A stretch of 10,882 nt of DNA from an uncultured Lachnospiraceae bacterium. GTDB taxonomy: Bacteria > Bacillota > Clostridia > Lachnospirales > Lachnospiraceae. The notes below the pieces were generated by a model. That model worked only from the letters and a program-made list of their open reading frames with translations. It was not told the DNA's origin and did no database searches. The translations under genes and the position numbers were made by a program. Shown here one piece after another: positions 5,653 through 10,882 of this stretch. The stretch is taken from assembly GCA_949346185.1 (NCBI GenBank), contig CASGVX010000045.1, forward strand, positions 1 to 10,882, given 5' to 3'. Within the stretch, counting starts at the first letter, position 1; each line of letters starts with the position of its first letter.

Positions 5653-6552
5653 ATGGATCGGGATATTTTTTTGGAGATTCATCCGGGAGTGCAGTTGCTT
5701 TATTTTGCGTTCGTGATTCTGGTGAGCATCATGCTGCCCCATCCCGCAGTGATTGGATGTTCTTTCCTAGGTGCGCTGGGCTATTCTCTGTGGCTCAGGG
5801 GCTGGAAGAGGGTTTTGCGGTTTCAGGTGTTCTGCATGCTTCCCATGACGGCTTTGGTCATTGTGTGGAATGGGGCATTTAGCCATTATGGCGTGACGCC
5901 TGTATATTATTTGAAGACCGGGGCAGTCACGCTGGAGGCTCTGGCATATGGAGGCGTGCTGGCATGGATGCTCTGGACTTCCATGGCGTGGTTTTCTGCG
6001 ATCAATCAGGTGATGACCATGGATCGCTGGGTGTATCTGCTGGGGCGGTGCTCCCCGGCATTGTCCCTTGCTCTGTCTATCACCCTGCGCTTTATTCCCA
6101 GATGCAGGCACCAGCATGAGAAGATGCGTGAGGGAAGGCGAAGTTTGGGCATGGGGGAGGAGAGGCGGCTGCGTTCCAGATTGAGAAGCGGGGGGAAGCA
6201 GTTGTCCATGCTCCTGACTTGGTCCTTGGAAAGCGGCATAGAGATGGCAGATTCCATGCGGGCGCGGGGCTATGGTTCGGGCAGGAGAACTGCCTACGGC
6301 AAATACTCCATGGAATGGCGGGATTGGCTTGCCCTAGCTCTAATGATACTCTTGGCTGCGTGTTCTCTATGGGGATTTATCCTAGGCTATGGAAGCGCAT
6401 ATTATAATCCTGCGATTCGGATTGCGCCGTTGGGAGGAGATGCGGGGAGCGTCGTTACTTATGCGAGCTGGGGCTTGCTGTGCCTTCTCCCTGTGATGAT
6501 GGGGTGCGTGCAGGAAATCCGGCGTGGGAGATGGGAGAGGAAATATTGCTGA
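5653..6552 (+). CDS. ecfT: ECF transporter transmembrane coupling protein EcfT (CbiQ family)
   Basis: The 299-residue integral membrane protein couples ATP hydrolysis by the EcfA pair to the substrate-binding S component. It starts with the typical D-x-x-x-x-x-I-H-P-G motif (residues 4-12), followed by hydrophobic segments at about 13-33, 57-76 and 90-118. A long basic cytoplasmic region (about 150-220) forms the coupling helices. Its second helix carries the EcfT hallmark M-A-D-S-M-R-A-R-G-Y, with the Ala-Arg-Gly at 204-206 that docks in the ATPase groove. The first coupling motif is less canonical (M-R-E-G-R-R-S, 158-164). Two further hydrophobic segments follow (about 226-247 and 268-287). 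The gene starts one base after the lipoprotein stop and is followed by 88 bases and then the ATPase fusion gene. It is a little longer than many EcfT proteins but intact. Confidence 0.92.
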   Translation: MDRDIFLEIHPGVQLLYFAFVILVSIMLPHPAVIGCSFLGALGYSLWLRGWKRVLRFQVFCMLPMTALVIVWNGAFSHYGVTPVYYLKTGAVTLEALAYGGVLAWMLWTSMAWFSAINQVMTMDRWVYLLGRCSPALSLALSITLRFIPRCRHQHEKMREGRRSLGMGEERRLRSRLRSGGKQLSMLLTWSLESGIEMADSMRARGYGSGRRTAYGKYSMEWRDWLALALMILLAACSLWGFILGYGSAYYNPAIRIAPLGGDAGSVVTYASWGLLCLLPVMMGCVQEIRRGRWERKYC

Positions 6553-6628
6553 AGGACGCTGGTAAAGATATTTGACTTCCGGTACTTGCAGCGGGGTTGT
6601 TGGCTTGACGAGATATGACAATGGTAGC

Positions 6629-6634
6629 AGGAGG
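6629..6634 (+). promoter_or_regulatory. Ribosome-binding site that sets the ATPase-fusion start at 6641
   Basis: AGGAGG at 6629-6634 is six bases before the ATG at 6641, which begins just before the first ATPase strand. The frame is open upstream to a TTG at 6572, but that start has no ribosome-binding site and would add 23 residues without ABC-like features. Confidence 0.8.
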
Positions 6635-6640
6635 CAGAGG

Positions 6641-9238
6641 ATGGCTTTGGAGGTTGTTACGATCAAGGATTTGCATTTTGCGTATCCCGGGGAAAAAGAC
6701 GAGATACTGCGGGGAGTGAACCTGACGCTGGAGGAGGGGAAATTTTACATTCTCTGCGGCAAGAGCGGCTGCGGCAAGAGCACGCTGCTGCGCCATATGA
6801 AGTCAGCTCTGATGCCCAAGGGGACAATGAGGGGGAGTTTGCACAGGGGCGTGCCGGAGGAGGAAATTGGCTTCGTTTTCCAGCATCCGGATTATCAGAT
6901 TGTCACGGATCAGGTATGGCATGAATTGGTGTTTGGCATGGAGAATCTGGGGCTTAGTCAGGATGTCATGCATCTAAGGGTGGCGGAACTGGCAGCTTAT
7001 TTCGGAATAGAGCGGTGGTTTGACCGGGAGGTGTCCCGGCTGTCCGGGGGGCAGAAGCAGCTTCTCAATCTGGCGGCCGTATTAACTTTGCGTCCTAAGC
7101 TTCTCCTGCTGGATGAACCTATGGCATGGCTTGACCCCATGGCTGCGGGGGAGTTTCTCCACACACTGTATCGAATCCAGAGGGAGATGGGCATGACGGT
7201 GCTTCTCTCGGCGCATCAGCTGGAGGAAGTGATTTCCTATGGCGACGAACTTCTTTACATGGAGGAGGGAAGGATAGTCGGTCAGGGCAGTCCGGAGTAC
7301 ATTGGAAGGGAATTGCGGCACAGGGGAGCGGGGTTTTATATGGCGATGCCAGTTCCCATGCGGATTTACCTGCAGTCCCGCAGTAGCAAAAGGTGTCCCT
7401 GCACCATTGCTCAGGGGAGGGAATGGTTGCGGCAGGAATTAGAGGGACAGGGAGAGTTTGCTTTAAATGGGGAAGAAACCCACAGGATTGAAATGATTAC
7501 GGAAGAAAATAAGCGGCCTCTGCCCATCCTGAAGGTGAGGAATCTCCGCTTTCGCTATCCCGGCGGCGACCGGGATGTGCTTTGTGACACGTCATTTGAG
7601 GCGGGGCAAGGGGAAATCCTAGCCATCCTAGGGGGGAATGGAAGCGGAAAGAGCACCCTTCTGCGCATGATGTCCGGGCTATTGCCCGCAAGAGGGGGGA
7701 AGGTGCTTCTGCAGAATGGGAGAAAATGGGTGGATGTGAGGAAGGTTCCCATTGAGGGGCGTATGGCGCTGCTGCCTCAGGATGCGACTTCTATTTTTCA
7801 AGAGGAGACCGTAGAACGGGAACTGGCGGGAAACTGTCAGGAGAGACGGCGGTGGATAGAGAGGTTTCATCTGGATGGCATCTTGGCACGCCATCCCTAT
7901 GATATTAGTGGGGGAGAGCAGCAGAAAGTTGCTCTGGTAAAGATTCTTATAAAAAAACCAAGTATTATTTTGCTGGATGAGCCTACCAAGGGAATGGATG
8001 CCATGGATAAGGGGCTGGTGGGGGAGATATTGGAGGCGCTGGCAGGGGAGGGGAAGACCATACTCATGGTTTCCCATGATTTGGAGTTTGCGGCGTCTTA
8101 TGCTCACAGGGCAGGGATTTTTTTCCGGGGAAGGCTGGAAGGGCTGCTGCCTGCCAGAGATTTTTTCTGCCAGAATCATTTTTATACCACTGCCGCCCAG
8201 CGCATGAGCAGAGAAAGTATCCCTTGGGCGGTGACGGCGGAGGATGTTCTGGCAGTGCTACCGGGAAATAATGGGGATGCCGAGATTTGCGGAGAGAGGA
8301 AGGCTCCGCTGGTTCGAGATGCGGAAGGCTATGGCGGTATGTCTGAGATTGGAAATGCCAGATATTCCGGCACGAGAGAGGAAGCCGAGGAAGGCAGATA
8401 TTCTGATGGGGCAGAAGAGAAAGAAGAAGGTGGATATCCTGACGGGAATGAAGAATCCAAGGATAGTAGATATTCTGATGAGGCGGAGCGATGGGCGGAA
8501 AGTCGCCGGATATCTCCTATGAGAGGACGCATGGCGAGTTATATCGCTGGGATTTTCGTGCTATATCCTGCTCTTTTGTGGCTGGGAATGACTTTTTTCC
8601 ATGACCGGAGATATCTTCTCATCAGTTTGGGAATGGTAATCTATGCCTTGCTTCCCTTTTTCCGCATCTGGGAAAGAAAGCCTCCCAAGGTGCAGAAACT
8701 GGTGGTGGTGGCAGTGCTGGCCGCCATTGCGGTGGCTGGGCGATGTGCCTTTTACATGTTTCCCAGTATGAAGCCTATGGCGGCTGTTGCTATTGTAGCA
8801 GGGATTAGCCTGGGGGCAGAGAGCGGTTTCCTTGTGGGAGCCATGTCCATGCTGGCATCCAACATGATGTTCGGACAGGGGCCATGGACGCCTTGGCAGA
8901 TGTTGGCCATGGGACTGGTGGGGCTTTTTGCCGGCCTGCTGATGCATGGGGAAAGGTTCGGGAAGGCGGCGCTGGGAGTGCGTAGGATTTCCATGGCGGT
9001 CTATGGACTGATTGGAGTATTGTGCTTTTATGGGGGCATCATGAATCCGGCTTCCCTTCTCATGGGATCCTATGAGGTGAATCGGCAGAACTTGCTGGCA
9101 ATCTATCTGTCGGGGCTGCCCATGGATTTGGTGCATGGGGGCACTACGGCGGCGCTGCTTCTGGTGGCGGGGATTCCCATGCTGAAAATATTGGAGCGCA
9201 TGAAGAAAAAATATGATTTAGAGGAGGGCAATGAATGA
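6641..9238 (+). CDS. ECF transporter fusion protein: two ABC ATPases (EcfA-EcfA') plus a C-terminal S component
   Basis: The 865-residue protein joins three ECF subunits. ATPase 1 (about 4-235) has Walker A G-K-S-G-C-G-K-S-T (40-48), Q-loop Gln81, signature L-S-G-G-Q (134-138), Walker B with Asp158-Glu159 and switch His192. ATPase 2 (about 297-515) has Walker A (331-339), Q-loop Gln380, signature I-S-G-G-E (422-426), Asp446-Glu447 and His479. Both look catalytically intact. A charged linker (about 520-630) with four 12-residue repeats leads to a hydrophobic domain (about 632-852) with six or seven membrane segments and the motif G-Q-G-P-W-T-P-W-Q-M (745-754). That motif is typical of a group of ECF S components that from memory includes candidates for cobamide transport. 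With EcfT from the gene upstream, all parts of an ECF importer are present. Fused EcfA pairs are known; a further fusion to the S component is uncommon. The substrate is not proven. Confidence 0.9.
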   Translation: MALEVVTIKDLHFAYPGEKDEILRGVNLTLEEGKFYILCGKSGCGKSTLLRHMKSALMPKGTMRGSLHRGVPEEEIGFVFQHPDYQIVTDQVWHELVFGMENLGLSQDVMHLRVAELAAYFGIERWFDREVSRLSGGQKQLLNLAAVLTLRPKLLLLDEPMAWLDPMAAGEFLHTLYRIQREMGMTVLLSAHQLEEVISYGDELLYMEEGRIVGQGSPEYIGRELRHRGAGFYMAMPVPMRIYLQSRSSKRCPCTIAQGREWLRQELEGQGEFALNGEETHRIEMITEENKRPLPILKVRNLRFRYPGGDRDVLCDTSFEAGQGEILAILGGNGSGKSTLLRMMSGLLPARGGKVLLQNGRKWVDVRKVPIEGRMALLPQDATSIFQEETVERELAGNCQERRRWIERFHLDGILARHPYDISGGEQQKVALVKILIKKPSIILLDEPTKGMDAMDKGLVGEILEALAGEGKTILMVSHDLEFAASYAHRAGIFFRGRLEGLLPARDFFCQNHFYTTAAQRMSRESIPWAVTAEDVLAVLPGNNGDAEICGERKAPLVRDAEGYGGMSEIGNARYSGTREEAEEGRYSDGAEEKEEGGYPDGNEESKDSRYSDEAERWAESRRISPMRGRMASYIAGIFVLYPALLWLGMTFFHDRRYLLISLGMVIYALLPFFRIWERKPPKVQKLVVVAVLAAIAVAGRCAFYMFPSMKPMAAVAIVAGISLGAESGFLVGAMSMLASNMMFGQGPWTPWQMLAMGLVGLFAGLLMHGERFGKAALGVRRISMAVYGLIGVLCFYGGIMNPASLLMGSYEVNRQNLLAIYLSGLPMDLVHGGTTAALLLVAGIPMLKILERMKKKYDLEEGNE
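8360..8503 (+). repeat. Four 36-bp units encoding a 12-residue repeat in the ATPase/S-component linker
   Basis: Four consecutive in-frame 36-bp units (8360-8395, 8396-8431, 8432-8467, 8468-8503) encode dodecapeptides of the form (R/G)-Y-(S/P)-(D/G)-x-x-E-x-x-x-(E/D)-(G/S), although x varies. The DNA of each unit starts with a similar GATAT(T/C)C block. The repeats are acidic and polar and connect the second ATPase with the membrane domain on the cytoplasmic side. Confidence 0.85.
9222..9227 (+). promoter_or_regulatory. Ribosome-binding site of the solute-binding lipoprotein, inside the fusion gene
   Basis: AGGAGG at 9222-9227 is seven bases before the ATG at 9235. The ATG overlaps the upstream TGA (9236-9238) in an ATGA arrangement, which points to translational coupling. 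Confidence 0.85.
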
Positions 9239-10647
9239 GAAAAAAGATGTTGGGCATGCTTTTATGCTCTGTGATGGCAGCAGGCATTCTGACGGGCTGC
9301 GGAGGCTCGGATTCTTCCAGAGAGGAGGATGCCGATGCGTCAAATGTGGAGGCAACGGAGATTCCTGACAATACGGTGATAGGGAATGCGGATGCGAAGG
9401 ATGCATTTGTGATTTGGGGATGGGATGATGATATCAAGAAGATTTTGGATGGGACTTTCAAGGAGGATTATCCGGAGGAATACAAACGCATTGTATTTGT
9501 AAATACGGAGGGCTCTGATTATTATCAGGATAAGCTGGATGATATCCTCAATAATCCAAACAGCAGCCTGTATCCGGATTTGATGGGGCTGGAGGTGGAC
9601 TACGTCCTGAAATATGTGAAAGGGGATTCCCTTTTGCCAGTAGATGATCTGGGAATCAAGCAGACGGATTATGCGGATCAATATTCTTATAATGTGGATT
9701 TGGGCATGAATCGAGAGGGCAAGGTGAAGGCGCTGTTCTGGCAGGCTACGCCGGGATGCTGGCAGCTGAGGGCAGATTTCTGCAAGCAGTATTTGGGAAC
9801 GGATGATCCCGAAGTGCTGCAGGAGGATTATTTCTCCAGTTGGGATAAGATTCTCGCCACGGCTCAGAAACTGAATGAGGATTCTTCCGGCAAGGTGAAG
9901 CTGCTATCCGGCTACACGGATGTGTTCCGTATCTTTTCCAATGCCCGCAAGACTGGCTGGTATGATAGCAAAGATAAGGGGGAATCCCAATCCATACAGA
10001 TAGATGACCAGATGAAGCGGTACATGGATGTGGCGAAGCAGATGTATGAGGGAGAACTCACCTTTGACACGGAGCAATGGAGTGCGGACTGGATGGCCAA
10101 TATGGTGGGGGACGGCAGAATAAGCAATGCTGCGCTGGCATACACGGGCTGCCCCTGGTTCACATATCGGAGTCTGGGGGGAGACGGCAAGGAGCAGGCA
10201 AATCCCTGGGTAGAGAATACCATTCTCGTGAGAGGTCCCCAGAATTTTTATTGGGGAGGTACCGGGCTGGCTGCCACGGTAGGCTGTACAGATAAGGGCT
10301 TGGCGGGAAAGATTATGAAATATTTTACCTGCGAGCAAGAGTCCATGATGAAAATCAGCAGGATGAATAGTGATTTTGTCAATAACAAGAAAGTGGTCAA
10401 GAAACTGACAAATACGGCGGAGTGCGACAAACTATATCCGCTCGCAGAGCAGAACTTCATGGAGTTCTACCTTCCCCTTGCCGAAGGCATTGATACCTCT
10501 ACCGTGACGGCAGAGGATAAGGACATTAATGATATGTGGGATGCTCAGGTCAAGGAGTATGTGCAGGGTACCAAGGACGAGGAGAAGGCCATGGAGGATT
10601 TCAAGATGGCGGTTCATGAAAAATATGAATATCTGACAGTGGAATAA
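9235..10647 (+). CDS. Extracellular solute-binding lipoprotein (family 1, carbohydrate ABC transporter type)
   Basis: The 470-residue protein has a classic lipoprotein signal: M-R-K-K, a hydrophobic core and the lipobox L-T-G-C with Cys22, followed by an acidic Ser/Asp/Glu spacer to about residue 50. The mature part has the order of motifs of family-1 solute-binding proteins. These are a first beta strand (F-V-I-W-G-W), N-T-E-G-S-D-Y-Y-Q-D-K-L-D-D-I-L, Y-P-D-L-M-G-L-E-V-D-Y, a hinge-region F-W-Q-A-T-P-G segment, A-L-A-Y-T-G-C-P-W and Q-N-F-Y-W-G-G-T-G. Many Lachnospiraceae sugar-binding proteins share this pattern, and the aromatic residues would suit sugar stacking. Its start overlaps the stop of the ECF fusion gene by four bases, so it belongs to the ECF operon. 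No permease of the usual sugar ABC type is visible in the window. It may serve a system beyond the right edge or present ligand to the ECF importer; which is unknown. Confidence 0.88.
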   Translation: MRKKMLGMLLCSVMAAGILTGCGGSDSSREEDADASNVEATEIPDNTVIGNADAKDAFVIWGWDDDIKKILDGTFKEDYPEEYKRIVFVNTEGSDYYQDKLDDILNNPNSSLYPDLMGLEVDYVLKYVKGDSLLPVDDLGIKQTDYADQYSYNVDLGMNREGKVKALFWQATPGCWQLRADFCKQYLGTDDPEVLQEDYFSSWDKILATAQKLNEDSSGKVKLLSGYTDVFRIFSNARKTGWYDSKDKGESQSIQIDDQMKRYMDVAKQMYEGELTFDTEQWSADWMANMVGDGRISNAALAYTGCPWFTYRSLGGDGKEQANPWVENTILVRGPQNFYWGGTGLAATVGCTDKGLAGKIMKYFTCEQESMMKISRMNSDFVNNKKVVKKLTNTAECDKLYPLAEQNFMEFYLPLAEGIDTSTVTAEDKDINDMWDAQVKEYVQGTKDEEKAMEDFKMAVHEKYEYLTVE

Positions 10648-10882
10648 CGGTTTTCTGTCAGGTGCTTTCAGTTATTTCATTTGGGAGGGGCGCATTGCTG
10701 GGGCTGGAAAGGCAAAGTTATATATTTTTAACATTTTTTTAGAAAAATTTAACAGTTTTTGCCATTTAAAAAATAGACACATTCACGAAAAAATGATATG
10801 ATTCTCTTGTTTCTTTTGGATATTACTACTAAAAGATAAGTGTATTCTGACAAACCAGATGGGGCGATAAAAGTTGGAATAT
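10648..10882. other. AT-rich non-coding stretch after the operon
   Basis: No gene start is seen in these 235 bases. There is no convincing intrinsic terminator. A short stem (10695-10699 with 10711-10715) stands before an AT-rich tract with a run of seven T, but it has only five pairs. The stretch also carries the promoter at 10774-10802 and part of a leader that runs off the window. Confidence 0.6.
10774..10802 (+). promoter_or_regulatory. Good sigma-A promoter for a gene beyond the right edge
   Basis: TAGACA (10774-10779) and TATGAT (10797-10802) each match the consensus at five of six positions and are separated by 17 bases. A TGA precedes the -10 (extended element). Transcription would start near 10809, and at least 70 bases of leader lie inside the window without an obvious start codon. 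Confidence 0.7.

Noticed and set aside
6553..6640. Possible upstream start (TTG at 6572) or small gene between ecfT and the ATPase fusion
   Set aside because: No ribosome-binding site, and the strong AGGAGG at 6629 fits the ATG at 6641. The 88 bases show no promoter or structure I can support.
10633..10661. Seven-base inverted repeat CTGACAG/CTGTCAG across the stop codon of the last gene, as a terminator
   Set aside because: The stem is short, the loop is 15 bases and no T run follows.

Overview
The window looks like chromosomal DNA of a gut-type Firmicute (Bacillota), most likely a member of the Lachnospiraceae. This is inferred from strong AGGAGG ribosome-binding sites, TTG start codons, extended -10 promoters, lipoproteins with long low-complexity spacers, and a surface protein ending in a very basic fibronectin-III-like domain. 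No rRNA, tRNA, CRISPR array, transposase or phage gene is visible. The species cannot be named from the sequence.

Layout. (1) Bases 2-1156: the 3' part of a large secreted or surface protein, with a beta-rich region, a Thr/Pro/Gly repeat linker and a C-terminal basic Fn3-like domain, followed by an intrinsic terminator. (2) Bases 1250-3221: a two-gene unit on the + strand, made of a 150-residue protein of unknown function and a cytoplasmic GH13 alpha-amylase-family enzyme. It ends at a 17-bp hairpin that it shares with the convergent gene. (3) Bases 3277-4350, - strand: a two-domain SGNH/GDSL esterase resembling carbohydrate esterase family 2, with its own promoter. (4) Bases 4351-4661: a divergent regulatory region with a promoter on each strand and a cluster of CATTG/CAATG half-sites. 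(5) Bases 4662-10647: a four-gene + strand operon. It encodes a lipoprotein with a C-terminal DUF4430 (transcobalamin-C-like) domain, an EcfT transmembrane coupling protein, an 865-residue fusion of two ABC ATPases with an ECF S component, and a family-1 type extracellular solute-binding lipoprotein. (6) Bases 10648-10882: an AT-rich stretch with a good promoter for a gene beyond the right edge.

How the genes may work together. The left half concerns carbohydrate handling: the amylase-family enzyme and the esterase both lack signal peptides and would act on imported alpha-glucans and acylated sugars. The right half is a complete energy-coupling-factor (ECF) importer: S component, EcfT and both ATPases are all encoded, three of the four domains in one chain. 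It is flanked by two surface lipoproteins. ECF transporters normally bind substrate through the membrane S component alone, so an operon that adds two surface-anchored candidate binding proteins is the most interesting part of the window. The DUF4430 domain and the pattern of the S component point towards a cobamide or related vitamin-like substrate, but no cobalamin riboswitch is seen and the substrate remains an inference.
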